From Stromatinia cepivora (taxonomy: Eukaryota; Ascomycota; Leotiomycetes; Helotiales; Sclerotiniaceae): a stretch of 64,000 bases of DNA. How positions within the stretch are numbered: position 1 is the stretch's first letter; each line of letters opens with the position of its first letter. The notes beneath the pieces were generated by a model. The model was not told where the DNA came from and ran no database searches. It was given only the letters and a program-made list of their open reading frames with translations. A program made the translations under genes and the position numbers. Positions 1 to 13,632 of this stretch are shown in pieces. The DNA lies in the NCBI GenBank assembly GCA_014898415.1, contig RCTD01000019.1, positions 744,001 to 808,000 on the forward strand, written 5' to 3'.

Positions 1-3000
1 TATCTATCAATGAAATCATGAAATCTGAAACAATTTTATCTTTGATATAAAAGTCCATCTTATAAATAATTGAAATTATAATTATAACATATTTTATACT
101 TTTTTAAGTTTTGGTTTATATAGATATCACAATCAATACCTTTATAATCTTACTTTCCTATTCTTCTTCAAAATCTTGTTCCATATCTCTTTTCCATTTT
201 CATATTAAATACCTTAAAAATTCATCTTTAAAATCCATTTCATTCTCTTACTTGATCTCAAATGATTATAAATTTACTTTGCTTTTTGATTCTACTGAAA
301 TAGACTTATCAGCAAAATTTAAGACAATCTTAAATTTTGCTCCTAATACAAATTCAAAGTTTGCAAAAATTGATTCTTGGGCTGGACCCTTTAAAATGAT
401 GAATTCGATATCTAAAGTATCCTTAGAAGAAGATTCTTAATTTGTTTTCTGGATATTGCCATCTTTATTTTTATTATATATTAGTATTGATATATCTAAT
501 TTACCTGATTTCAATTCGACAATTGAGGTACTTGATATAATCACTGAATTCAATATAATATCTACTAAAGAGAACATTTAGAACAAAAATAATACAGGTA
601 TTGTATTTAGTGTTGAAGATAGAAAAAGTACCTTATTTATTACCGATCTATTACAAGGTTTTCGATCTGGTTTTACATTCTTTGTTCCTTGTAAGCCTAA
701 TTTACAATTTCTTAATTTAAAATCCAAATCTCCTCCTCGATAAGATTTATCTATAATTACTCTACTTGATCGAAATATATAATCTAATTTTGGAAAATAT
801 ACTTTGATATATTTATTCGTAACTTTTGAATACCCTAGAAATACACCGATTCTCGAAATATCCCACAATTTATCATATCTTTACCCTTTCGGAATAATCT
901 TAGAATTAATATAAATATAATATTTGCTCCCTTAAACTTTGTATATCTCTATATCTAATACTATATTTGTAAAAGCTTTTATAAAGGATCGATCTATTCT
1001 ATTTATATTAGGATTAATATTAATACAATTCCTGATATAAACATTGTATTTTACAATTTCATCCCAAAATTCTAATAATAATCCAATTTCTTTTAACATT
1101 ATTTTTATATTTATCTCTGCAATCCTTATATTCCATTCTACAAATCTGTTTTGATATAAAAAAGCAATTATTGTAACTTCGAATTATATATCTAATAACT
1201 ATTCACAAATAATTTGTAAAAATTCCAATATATTATCAATTCTAATTACAATAATCTTTTCTTTAATAATTAATTTTATCTCCTTTTTCCAAATTTTCAA
1301 TATTTGAATTATATCATCTTTTTGTTTAAATAATATAATCCAATTTATTCTTATACAACTATCAATAATCAATATAAAATAACGATTCCCTCAAATCGAT
1401 TTTGGGAATGATCCTACAACATCGAAATATATAAATTCGAGTCTTTTTGATTTGTACAGATTCAATTACTTTGAAATATAATTGATCATCTTGATAAATA
1501 TACACACTTCGCAAATATCTAATTCAATTGGGACCTTTATCGATTTGGTTATATTGAATACCTTGTATAAATTTTTGATCTTGTTTGGACCTAGATAATT
1601 GAATCTTCGATGTTATAATAAGTATCTTTCTTTTTCCTTGAATATTAATTCGTTATCGATACTTTTAGTATTATCGATTATCTCTAAAGAAAAACCTTTT
1701 TCTTAATCATTTTAATATATACTAAAACAAAAAACTATATCCTTATATTTTTTGATTATATATAAAACTATATACATTCCATCTTGCATTCTAATACAAA
1801 TGATTTTCTTATTGTCCTTCTTGAAATATATATAATGAAAATTGAATTCCCTTTGTAACTCTATTTCGCAAATCCTTTTTCCTAATAGCAAGTTTACTCC
1901 TAACCCTAATATATATAATATATTTGAAAATAGTATTTTAAAACCATCTTTGTATATTATATCTACTAAATCTTAATAACGATAATATATTATTCCCCCA
2001 TCAATCTTTATCCTTCGTTTGATAATAAATTCTATTGATTTAAATAATAAAGATTAATCAGATATATATAAAAAAATATTTATATCAATATATTATTTGT
2101 TAAGGGAAGCCTTATTAATAATTTCCTTTATCAAATTGCAATTTTCCTTTATTATATCCTTAATATCAAAATCTAATTCAAAAATATTATTAACAAAGTA
2201 TACTTGATCTTTTTTGTTGAAATGAATCTTCTTCGGATTCGATAATCCCCTTCTCCTTTGATAACAAAAATAATTATAAAGGAATTTACTAATTCATATT
2301 AAATACAAACAGTTTCATATATAATGACCTTCTTTTTGATACAAATCACAAACATTATTTGGAATCTCGAAATCTGATTTTTGATGTCGAAAAGTATACC
2401 TAAATCCTTTCGCAATTTGTACTAACTCTGATCCATCCTTAAAACGAAATTCCTTAATTTATAAATACTTAATCTTATCATTGATATTAAAACTGATTTG
2501 GATATCCAATATATCCATTATTTTTTGATAATCGATTAAAAAACTATATATTAAAACCAAAAATAAAACAATATCTTGATATACTGATCAACAGTTTTCA
2601 TTTACAATTTTTAATTTCTTTTTATATTCTTTCAATTTATCCTAGACTTCGATAATGATCATATCAGGATAGATATTGAATTGGAATTTGAAGTTCTGGA
2701 TCATTGTTATATATATATTGGCTATAATTACATTAACTCTAATATATTTTGATTTAAAATATCTCCAAAATATATATACTATTGAATATTCATCAATAAA
2801 GATTTCATCATTATCATTAAATATTATACAAATATACAATAATATATTCACTTCATCCTTTAAGTATTCCGATTTCAATTCAACATTATAATATATACGA
2901 TCATTAATCTCATAAATAGATACTATATTGAATCCTGCAATTTATATATATTCGTTTAATATTTGATCAATTATATAAAACCATCCTTTCCCTCTCAATT

Positions 3001-3645
3001 GTATCTTCATTTATCTGAATCATCGCTTATAATTGTTTTGATCGAATTTCGAAGAGTTATTTGATTCCGACATTATGAAGGTTTCTTGCTATTTGATGGA
3101 TATCGAAAATAATCTTCAGATTTTTAAGACAATCTTAAAAAAAAAAGATATACAGCAAATAAATTCAAAATAATAAAGAAATATAAAAATAAAACAATAA
3201 AAAAAAATTCATAAGATCATATTGTAATATATTTTCTTATAACTATACAAACTTACTCTTCACCTCTACTATAATTCTGTATCAGCATTATACAGACTAC
3301 TCTCCATTCTGATCTATAATATTATAAATTATAAACTGTATTATCATATTTCAACTCTGCTTCAATAGCACTATATAAAAACTCTAATTTTCACTCTATT
3401 CCACCCCTACTAACTATACTAATCCTTTTTCGATTTGCTTTACTTTTTAATCACTACTATACAACCGGATCTCATAACCTATTAACTTTTGATACAGAGA
3501 ATAGTAATATTATTAATTATATAGATTAAACTAAGGATCTATAATTCTAATAAGAATAGAATTGAGATTATCCCCAAATATGATCTATACACCATTGTAA
3601 TCTCGTGACCTCAATTCTAATCCTATGATGGCCTCATTTCCAACA
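1..3645 (-). mobile_element. RIP-degraded Ty1/copia retrotransposon, 5' LTR to integrase
   Basis: Minus-strand reading gives a copia order from right to left. A gag zinc knuckle lies near 2300-2350 (CDLYQKEGHYI*NC, the second Cys changed to Tyr). A pre-integrase CxxC follows near 1500-1540. The integrase core spans about 1050-1450 (DVVGSFPKSI start, a later RIDN and a RTAE-like helix). The integrase C-terminal GYSKVTNKYIKVYFPK block is at 578-868. Stops are scattered throughout and the sequence is extremely AT-rich, so nothing is translatable. The right edge, read on the minus strand, begins TGTTGGAAATGAGG, a typical copia LTR start. The opposite LTR edge is not certain. The element runs off the left end of the window, so reverse transcriptase and RNase H are not visible. 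Family assignment is firm; the exact LTR length is not. Confidence 0.85.
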
Positions 3646-3699
3646 AAATAGGATAATAATATATTTGTTATTGGAATTATAAGAGTAATATTATTTGAG

Positions 3700-6600
3700 A
3701 AATAGATTAAATAAGAAAGTATCGAATTCGAATTATCCTTATTTTATATATATAAATTCAATAAAGGATCAAAATATATAAAACAAGAAATAATCATAAA
3801 ACAAATAAAAATATGGATTATAATAAATTTATCGGATAAATTGTGAATAGAAGTAGTATAAATTGTTATTTATTTATATAATATAAATTCTTTAAAGGCT
3901 AAATCTTTTAAATCGTTCAATAAAATACTTGATATATAATTCTATAATTACTTTTGTAAAGATAATCCCTTATTCGTAAAGAAAATATTTAATAATCTTT
4001 ATTCCAATTGGAATAGAATCTATAAATATAAATACCGAATTTATTTTTTGAATAAGAATAAAGAAATTGGAATTAATAGAAAATAATACAAAACCAATCC
4101 TCGAGTATATATTGGATATTTAATAAATTATATCTTAAGTATATTGATCTACTATATATAAATATCCAAGTTCGATAAAATTATTATTATTCGAAATATA
4201 ATATTCAATAAGGAATTCATTTATTATATAGATTTTATTAATCGAATAATCGATATTCATATTATAGAAGAGTTTAAACAGTTTGCTAGAGCTTTTGATC
4301 TATAAGATTATATCGAAATGAACGGGATGATTATTTAAAACAAAAATAATTATAAAGATTTCATTCATCTATTTATTTTTATAAATCGAAAAATCTTTAA
4401 TTCATTTATCAAGTATATTTTAGATCTACTATTTACAAACGAATTGATCTTGAGGATAGATATAGATTTGGGGGGTAATGATAGGAATAAAGAAATCGAT
4501 TTAGGATTATCTAATCCATTTAATTTTTCAGGTGGTAAGAATAAGATAAATAATGAAGATATATGAATATTAGTTGATCCTTTTATTGAAGAAACTGGAA
4601 AAGTTGATTTTTTTATTGAAGAGTAATTATATCTTGTGGATAAAGATATTGATATTGCTCAAAAAAATGTTTGTAATAATAATACGGATCCCGATTTTAT
4701 TGAATATATTGATATAGGGAATATAGAATATAAGTTTATTGATTGTATTATCGAAGTTCTTTATGGTATATATGAAAATAATCCAAAGATTGTTTCAATC
4801 GATCAATTTCAATATTTTAAGAGGAAATATATATACTGGAATAATTAATCAGAATATTTTATAAAGGAAATCCAATTGTTATAAAGATTATTATATTCTA
4901 TATATTCATTTGATCGATTTATAGAGGATTTGCGGATTTATAATTTTAAATAGATATTTAAGAGAGCTTGTATTATAAGGATTGAAATATTCAGGGCTTA
5001 GATTAATCTATTTGAGTTTCAATTATACAATTATTATTTAGAATCACCTCTTTTCCGGAAGTCATCTGGTTTTTGCGTTTCAAAGCAATTAGCACGTATA
5101 TAAAAGCAATTGTGTATACAGCAATATTATCAAGGAAGCGATCTCAATACTGGATTTTATATAGGAATTGTTATATTTCAAAAAACAAATTCAATAGGAT
5201 TATCTTGTTTAAACAATTTTCATTTTATATTCTGATTTGATTAATAAAGAATAGATAATATAAAGAAGTATTCTCAATTTATAATAATTCATAATATGAT
5301 CATTATTGGAATTGAAGTAAAACCATTATTATCTTTCATTTGATCTATAATTAATGGATTACAAATAATATTATTTCCTTGAATTCATATATTTGCAATT
5401 TCAAAGTTATTTTGTTTTTATTATCAATTAAAAGATTATCAAATAAAATATTGATTCAAATAGGATTACGATCTTGAGATTAATAATCTTAAGGCTAGGA
5501 AAACCTGGTGTGAAATCGATCCCGGACCGGAACCTACAAAACCGATTTTCTTTTAATAGATATTTATATATAAATATAATAATCAAGATTTAATTATTTA
5601 TTATTATTTATATTTAATAATACAAAGAGATCTTTAGATTAAAAGTATTATTAAGATTATTTATACTATTATATTAATAAATCGATTATTCCGAATTATA
5701 ATAACAATTATCATTAAATACGATTTTAAAATAAAGTAATACAATATAATCAATACTTTTATTAATACTTTATATAATCTTTTCGATACCCTAATTATAT
5801 ATTATCTATCTAATAAATACAAAATCCCAAATAAAAATATTATAATCGATCGAGCTTTGTATAATCTATAAGATTCCCTAACTATATGATTTAGGGATTT
5901 CATTCGAACACTTGAGAAACTAGAATTGGTATAATATAAAAAGGAATTATATTTATATATTAATCTAAAATACATTATTATAATTCTTTTCTTTATAAAT
6001 AATATTCAGATTATTTATTATAAAAAAAACAAATCAATTATTATAAAGATCACCAAAGGAATCAAAGCTGTATATAAACTATAAAACCTAGAAAATATTA
6101 AATAGTTTTTAGATATATATATATTCCGTAATCAATCCAAGAAAAAGCTATAATTAATCCATAATATATATATTGAAAAGATTGCTAAGAAATTCAAAAC
6201 AATAAACGGGACAGCAAATATATTATTCCTGATAATAGTATTTCGGAAAAATCAGGATCAAGTTCTTATATATATTATAAAAATATATCAAAAGAAAATA
6301 GATTCAATATTATATACTGTAATTATTATAAAAATAGATATATCATTCACTGCTTCACAATTGAGCCATTATTTAACCAACTTATTGAATGATTATATAA
6401 AAACTATTGATTACTATTTATAATATTTATAAAATATAAGGTATCTTATAATCCAATATAATAGTAATCAAATATTACAACTTTTTATCTTCTTAAATAC
6501 TTTTTTTGTAGATGATTCAAATATTTATCGATTATTCTAAAAATATATTATATCCCTTTTCGATAGTTTAATTATATGGAAAGTATTCAAATAAGATACT

Positions 6601-6945
6601 ATAATCATTTCGATTACCGAAACAAAGCTTTTCAAAGTCGAGTATACATCAAAAGAAATCATAACAATTCTATATTTCTTAAAAAAGATTGATTTAATAA
6701 TAAAAGAATCTATAACGATCTTTTACAATAACCAGCAAACGATCAGATTAGTAATTGATGAAAATAAACGGATCATTACGAAACTATATTATATCGATAT
6801 CTAAAATATATAATTACATCAAAAATATTTAAAAAGAAACTTTTATATAATCTATCTACTAATCATCAATATAATTATTAATAAATTCACCAAAAACTTT
6901 ACAAAACAAAAGTTCGAATACTTTCGATCCCTTTTCAATTTATAA
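3700..6945 (+). mobile_element. RIP-degraded Ty1/copia pol remnant (integrase end, RT, RNase H)
   Basis: Plus-strand reading through many stops gives copia pol in order. The integrase C-terminal block is at about 4090-4230 (NPRVYIGYLINY then a FDKIIIIRNIIFNKE-like stretch). Reverse transcriptase lies at about 5550-6300. The RT-RNase H junction is near 6330-6430 (DISFTASQLSHYLTN). RNase H is at 6480-6945, with DDSN, YTSKE, YNNQQT and a final FTKNFTKQKFEYFRSLFNL ending at a TAA. Gag and the 5' LTR are not recognisable, so the 5' end is truncated or too mutated. Its orientation matches the LTR at 8882-9192, which is probably its 3' LTR. Lys, Ile, Asn and Tyr dominate, as expected after heavy C-to-T and G-to-A change. 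Confidence 0.85.
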
Positions 6946-8881
6946 GATATAAATAATAGGATTATAAAGCTTGAATAACAACGATCTAGAATTTGAGTAA
7001 TAATAATCTGGATTATAAAATTTGAATAACAATAATCTAGAATTTATAATTCTTCCCTTTAGTATAAATAAAATAAGTTCTATTTGATATCCCAGATCAT
7101 TATATTTTTTCATAACGCACTTTAATTTGTATACTTTATATCCATTAGGAAACAAAGAACAATCAAGACCGATTACTTTTTGCTTTTCACTTTCCTATCC
7201 TTGAAAAAGGATAAACTTCTTTTTAAATTCAATAACTTAAAATTCAAGTAAAAGAATCTTTAGATTATCCATAACAATCAAAGAATAAGGAACAATTGAA
7301 GCAACCGAAATTATTGATATTATCGATATTACAAGAACCAAAGGACTATCCCTTCTTTCCTTTTTCTTTGAATATATTATCTATTCTTTTTTTCTTTTCT
7401 TTTTTATTACTCTTTCTCTTTTATCTTTATTATTATTCTTCGAAATCATAATATACTTCTTCCACTTAGCCTTTCGAGGATTTCAATGAATAATACAACA
7501 AGGAAAAGGAAAACAATAATGCAAGAACAAAGGAACAATTTTTTTCTTCTTCTTGATCTTCAGCATTATCTTTATTGCAATTCTGTATCCCTATTTGGAT
7601 TATACAATCAATGATCAGTATATTATGAAAATAGGGGATAAACAAAGAACTTATTTTTGAATTTTGCCGATGAACGGTAATGTAATAATCTATCAAAGGA
7701 TGAAAGAAAGTCGATAAGGGAGTATATAGATAAATATTATAATTCCAATATTAACGATTATTCGATTTAGAAAAATCAACAAAGTATTTATTATAGAAAT
7801 TATATCTCCTAATGATCAACGATTTTATATATCGAATATATAAATAATCATTTTTTTTCTTATAACTTTCTTTATCTTTTATTTTGATTAAAGAGTTAAT
7901 AATTTTTGATAACCTTTTTTCTTTCTTTTCTTTATTTGATTTATTATTCGAAAAACCTAGTATCGAAGGATTAAATGGATCATTGTTATCAAATAAAGAA
8001 ATCCTTTCTTTTTTCTCTTTTTTATCGAACGATTTTTGTTTTAACAATTACAAATATAGGATTAATAAAATCTTTCAATTATATAATAAAATTCAAGAAT
8101 GAAATTTACTTTTAAATTATTATTTGAATTTATAATAGACAATTGATTACGATAAATAACAATTCCTTTGACAAAAAGGAGCAGTTTCTAAAATAGATGA
8201 TTGTATATCATTCTAGGAGTAGATTTAGTTAAATTATACTTTTAGAGATCGATATTTTAATTTATTATTTGTATTGGATTTATTAATTTTCTTTATTCGA
8301 TTTATTGATCCTTTGAAGAAATATTAAGATCTTTTTTTGTATTCGACTCTTTCAAAACTTTTTTTTCAATTATTGTTTATTTAATATAATTGAGATTTGT
8401 TTGTTTAATCTTTTTTAGATCCCGAAATCTTAGATATAATAATGATCAATAAAAACTTGATTAAAATAAAAACAAGAATATAAAAAAGAGATCTATATAT
8501 CTTTAAAAATTCATTCATTTTATTTCGCTATTGTAATCAATATACTATAGTTTAACAATTATATGTATTCTTAATTATTATATTGCAGGATCGATTATTC
8601 ATTTGTATTCTTTTGATAGAAAACTTTCTTTTTATTGTTCAAAATCTTGATTTCGAAGAATATCGCAGGTAGTAAGCTAAAGATCAAGAGAAATTTGTGA
8701 TTTATATATAATCAAATTCTTCTTTATTCCAAAGGTATCAGGATCATTTCAGGTTTATATATTATATCATTCCTTTGTTGATGTTTATCTATAATTGCCT
8801 TGTATATTTATTTACGAATTATATGAATTGTTATTTTCTATACTTTTCTATTTATTTCAGATTGCTTTTCGATCTGGGAGG
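6946..8881. other. AT-rich stretch between copia pol end and 3' LTR
   Basis: No gene is supported. Long T-rich and A-rich runs create short chance ORFs on both strands, for example around 7466-8102, with Lys/Ile/Asn-rich or Phe/Ser-rich translations and no motif. The last bases before 8882 read GGGAGG, a plausible polypurine tract for the LTR that follows. The stretch is probably the mutated 3' untranslated part of the plus-strand copia element, or a further insertion in it. Confidence 0.5.
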
Positions 8882-9192
8882 TGTATTATGGAAAGCTTTG
8901 TGATCCTCTATATCTTATGAAGGATCAAAGTGTATATTTTCCAATCGGAATGAAGGATTTATTAGCTCTTACTAATTTACTAATTGATAAAGTGATCCTG
9001 ATATCCTAATAAACAAAGATCTAGTCTAATTAAGGTGTATATCAGTTAGATAACCATTCATTTGTTCTATATATACAGCTTTTGATTCATATAATCAAGG
9101 GCAAGTCATTGAATTCTTTTACTCTATCAATCACGTGTACCACCTATTCCCCGATCCCTGAAAGTGCTCTGTAATCATACTATCCCGTGATA
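8882..9192 (+). repeat. Copia LTR, probable 3' LTR
   Basis: The 311-bp segment aligns end to end with the solo LTR at 24206-24515. It starts TGTATTATGGAAAG (against TGTCACGGAAAG) and ends CCCGTGATA. The last 50 bases, including CCCCGATCCCTGAAAGTGCT, are almost identical in both. A GGGAGG polypurine tract sits directly 5', as expected of a 3' LTR of the plus-strand copia element. The sequence right after it (from 9193) matches an internal position of the minus-strand element near 2504, so this LTR marks an insertion point in another element copy. Confidence 0.8.
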
Positions 9193-10324
9193 TCAATATA
9201 TCTATTATTTTTTGATAATCAATTGAAAGATTATATATTAAAATCAAGAACAAAATAGTATCTTAATATACTAATCGATAATTTTTATTTACAATCCTTA
9301 ATTTCCTTTTATATTCTTTCAATTTATTCCAAACTTCAATAATAATTATATCAAAATGAATATCAAATTGAAATTTGAAGTTCTGGATTATCATTATATA
9401 TATATTAACTATAATTATATTAATTCTAGTATATTTCGATTTAAGATATCTTCAGAATATATATATTGTTGAATATTCGTCAATAAAAGCTTCATCATTA
9501 TTATTGAATATTATACAAATATATAATAATATATTCGCTTTATTCTTTAAATATTCCAATTTCAATTCGATATTGTAATATATACAATCATTGATTTTAT
9601 AAACATATACTATATTGGATTCTATAATCTATATATATTCGTTTAATGTTTAATTAATTATATAAAATTATCCTTTTCCTTTTAATTATATCTTTGTTTA
9701 TTTGAATCATTATTTATAATTATTTTGATCAAACTTCAAAAGATTATTTGATTCCGATATTATAAAGGTTTCTTGTTATTTGATGAATATCAAAGATAAT
9801 CTTCAGATTTTTAAAACAATCTTAAAAAATATATAGCAAATAAATTCAGAATAATAAAGAAATATAAAAATAAAATAATAAGAAAATTCGTAAAATCGTA
9901 TTATAATATATTTTCTTATAATTATACAAATTTGTTCTTCACTTCTATTATAATTCTATATCAATATTATACAAACTGCTTTCCATTTTGGTCTATAATA
10001 TTATAAATTATAAACTATATTATTATATTTTAACTTTACTTCAATAATACTATATGAAAATTCTGATTTCTATTCCATTTCACCCCTACTAATTATACTA
10101 ATCCTTTCTCGATTTGCTTTGCTTTCTAATCATTATTATACAACCGGATCTTATAATTTATTAACTTTTAATACAGAAAATAATAGTATTATTAATTATA
10201 TAAATTGAATTAAAAATCTATTATTCTAATAAAAATAGAATTGAAGTTATTCCCAAATATGGTCTGTGCACCATTGTGATCACGTGACCTCAATTCTAAT
10301 CCTATGATGGCCTCATTTCCAATA
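9193..10324 (-). repeat. Second, truncated copy of the minus-strand copia 5' end
   Basis: Collinear with 2504-3645 over about 1.1 kb. Shared landmarks are the TTGAAATTTGAAGTTCTGGA region, the CACCCCTACTAA stretch, the ACAACCGGATCT stretch and the terminal GACCTCAATTCTAATCCTATGATGGCC block. Differences are largely C/T and G/A transitions, so both copies appear independently RIP-mutated. The right end is CCAATA where the other copy has CCAACA, an LTR edge with its final CA changed to TA. The left end abuts an LTR, giving a nested structure. Confidence 0.85.
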
Positions 10325-10984
10325 CTTTTGTTTTTTCGTTCTTTTGTTTGAATGATTTATATAATTTAAAGATTCGCTTTCGAATTTCGTAAAATAAAAT
10401 AAGATTCGGTTCGTGTATTATATTTATATCTTTCGAATAAATTCTTTCAATTCTTTTTCTTTTGTTTTCTCGATTTTCTTGATTCGAAGGTTTTTTGTAG
10501 TATTTTTGATAGATTTTCGATAATATTCCGAAAGGTTTTCGAAGATTCGTTTTGAGGTCAAATTTGTATATATTTTGAAGGTAAATTTCGAAGGGTTTTC
10601 GAAGGTTTTCGATAATATTCCGAAAGGTTTTCGAAGGTTTGTTTCGAGGTCAAATTTGTATATATTTTGAAAATAAATTTCGAAGGGTTTTCGAAGGTTT
10701 TCTGATAAGGTTCGAAGGCTTTTATGAATTAAAAAATGAGGTTATTCCCAAAATTAATCGATGAGTTGTTTTTAAGGGTGAATAAAAAGAATTGTAAGAA
10801 TTATAACAAAGAATCGGTTAATTTCGAATAACAATAGGTTTGGATTTAGAATTAAGATTTTTCATTATTTTCTTTTTAATGGTATTAAAGAATTCCCTTT
10901 TATATAGGTGAAAACTTTTCAAACTAGCGTACAATTCGGCCCGCTTTCGGTTAGCCCTAGTTTCGTAGTTGAGGTTCGTAACAT
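10325..10984. repeat. Tandem repeat of 92-bp period in AT-rich spacer
   Basis: From about 10514 a 92-bp unit beginning TTTTCGATAATATTCCG is repeated at 10606, and a third copy starts at 10698 and quickly diverges. Within each unit the motif GGTTTTCGAAGG recurs. The unit keeps many CpG (TTCGAA) sites, unlike the flanking RIP-mutated elements, so it may be younger or have escaped RIP because of its short length. The rest of the interval shows no gene. Confidence 0.75.
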
Positions 10985-11105
10985 ACAGCCCTCGATCTAT
11001 ATAATCAAAGACAAAATCATTCAATTTTATTTACTCTACCAATCACATATATTACCTATTCCCCGATCCCTGAAAGTGCTCTGTAATCATAATATCCCGT
11101 GATAT
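10985..11105 (+). repeat. 3' part of a copia LTR
   Basis: Matches the last 120 bases of the LTRs at 8882-9192 and 24206-24515: ACAGCCCTCGATCTATATAATCAA, then the CCCCGATCCCTGAAAGTGCT block, ending CCCGTGATA. The 5' two-thirds is missing; the sequence left of it is unrelated. It marks the right edge of the AT-rich island. Confidence 0.8.
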
Positions 11106-13632
11106 TATTTAATTTTAATTATTAATTAAAATTCTCTTATTAAAATCAAAAATAAATTGAAATAATTTAATTTTAATAAATAATTAAATAATTTTTTTGA
11201 TTCCTAATATATAAATATCAAGTGATTTTTTCACTAATTTATTCATTATATAATTATATTATCTTCTCATTCTTTTATATATCAGATTTTGTTTGAATTT
11301 CTAATATAAATATATTAAAAGATTTCAAAATGATAAAATATATATATAAATACTGAGAATCTTAACTTCATGTAAATATTCACTACAAAGGATTACTTTT
11401 CTCAATCAATTTCTAGAATTGAAGTTTAATGTTATGAGCTTGAAGATTAAAGTTAACACGATAAGCAGTCTAGCTCATGCTCTGGATGCTTCTACATAAG
11501 CACTCACTTCTTAAAGCTACAATCTACACCGAGAAATGAAACCATCTCGAGCGTTAGGATGTGTGGAGAGCTTCGAAAGACCATCATTGTGATCTTATTG
11601 GGAGTGAGAAGCGATGTTAACGGTGTCAATGTGCTATTAATATTCCGTTGGGATGAGGGGTGAAGTTACATTCGTACAGGAAGAAGCATCTCAGTTGACG
11701 GTGGGGATTTCAGGGATAGTGACTAGACGAGATGAGTAAGTGTTCGGATGAGATATTTGCGCGGTTTGACGGTAGTCAATGTGGTATTCGGGTCTAGAGC
11801 CTTTGGACGGATTGATGTAGAGTGTTCAGATGATATATATTAGTTTATTAATTTGAGGTATTTGCATATGGGATGAGTACTAGTTACCTGCTGTATATAT
11901 CACCCGAACATCCTCTCCTGCATTTTCCTTCAAGAACATTTGCCATCTTTCTTTAAAATCTACTTAAGTATTTTCAGCTCAGTATTAAAATCCATTGCAC
12001 ATTTCTCCTGTCTGCATGCAATCTTATATCTATTTTGCAAATATAACTCGTATACATATCGTATCATATAAAGCGTGGACACAGTTACTACAAGCCTAAT
12101 GCGAAGACTGGCTTGTTGCAATCTAGATCTGTAATCAATTCATTGCTGGGGAAGATGCGGGTTCTTTTATGGAAAGGTGTTGAGGTTTTGAACGCATTCG
12201 AGGTGGAAGTTTTCTTGATAGGGGATTCACTTCTGAGGGTTAATGAGTGGTACCTGATGCTTTGATATACCTGAGAAGAAAATGGTATCCAGCCCTAGAA
12301 GGAGGGATCTCTAGTTAAGAACATGTGAATGGTTCAGAGTGGGTGCTTGTAGTAAATACTAAAGGCCTGCTCGTACTGCCCACCCCTTGATATTCGAGTT
12401 TCCGAGAATTATACCCATTCATACTGAGAATTTGCGAGGTCTCTTGTATAAACGCTCGAACATACAGATATTTTAAGAAGTATTGTGTAGACACTTCACA
12501 CCTAGACCTCTTACAAGCGACCATGGAGATGTGTTGGATTTGAGTAATGAGAATGACGGTGACTTAGCCATATGTGATAGTTTTGAGCATGATGATCTTG
12601 TGTGGGTATGAAGAGTATGAGGGAAGGTAGCATGAAGGTATTCGACTGCTCTAAATTCCTCAAGGGATTAGAGATGGAGAATCATAAACGACAATAAAAA
12701 TTCGGTGACAGTGAGAAGTTTGGAGTGATTTCATTCTATCTAACGATACCATAAATCTTTTTACTACACACTTTTCCAAGCTATGATTTGAGTAAATAAC
12801 GTGCAGCAGTAATTGAAGAAGGAGATCTCGTTTTCACAGTGCTGCACCATCAGATGGAATTCATCTGTCATGATAGGGACAACTAGCCTATGGGAGTGGT
12901 AGTAAAAGAGTGCATAAAGATTAAAGACTACTAGCTACAGACTATTTAGAATAGCTTATGGGACGAGTGGGTTTTGTGTTAGTGGATCTGTAACACTCTG
13001 TTGGCCAACACTAAAAGCTGTCAATAACATTGCCTTTTATAATAGGAAATTCAAGACCCAACAAAAAAATCGAGGGAATTTAGGAATTTGTGAAACCCCG
13101 AACAAAGTGAATCGAGGAGCCAATAAGAATTTGGAAGAGTGTAAAAAGTCATGTGTATGTATACGTTTTCTTTCGTCCATAATTATAGTCTACCAGAAGC
13201 GGATAGAATTCTGTAGCCACTCTATCGGACCAGTCTGGGAGCTCGCAGTGCCCTCTTATTCACTAGGACATCAGTTTTAAGCGTTGGTTCTAGCTCCTTT
13301 TCCTCACTTCCTTTATTTAAGCTTCACCTTTTACAGAGGAAGATTATATATCAATAAGCAAAGAACTAAAACGGCCAAATTGATCCAACCATCCGGGGAA
13401 TTCGAATTTTTGAAATGCTGTGGAATATTGGAAAACGAGGACTCTGAGTTGTGAGAGTCACTTATGATAGGTTACCAATTGAATCAAGGGGTATGTGTTT
13501 AGCCGACAATAAGAATCATGCAAACCGACAATGAGAGGATGGATTCAACAGTAGTTATTTTAGTTGAGAGATAAATTCAACTAAATCTGAACCTTGGTAA
13601 GATATATTTTTAAATTTCGGAATTACTATTTA
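11106..13632. other. Gene-free transition region
   Basis: Composition becomes mixed after about 11,380. No ORF longer than about 70 codons has protein-like content and no splice-consistent chain was found. Short frames such as that at 12315-12524 have no recognisable motif. The stretch may be old transposon or decayed gene sequence. Confidence 0.5.

Noticed and set aside
7466..8102. Several 70-100 codon frames on both strands
   Set aside because: Low-complexity Lys/Asn/Ile or Phe/Ser content caused by A and T runs in RIP-mutated DNA; no motif or conserved order.
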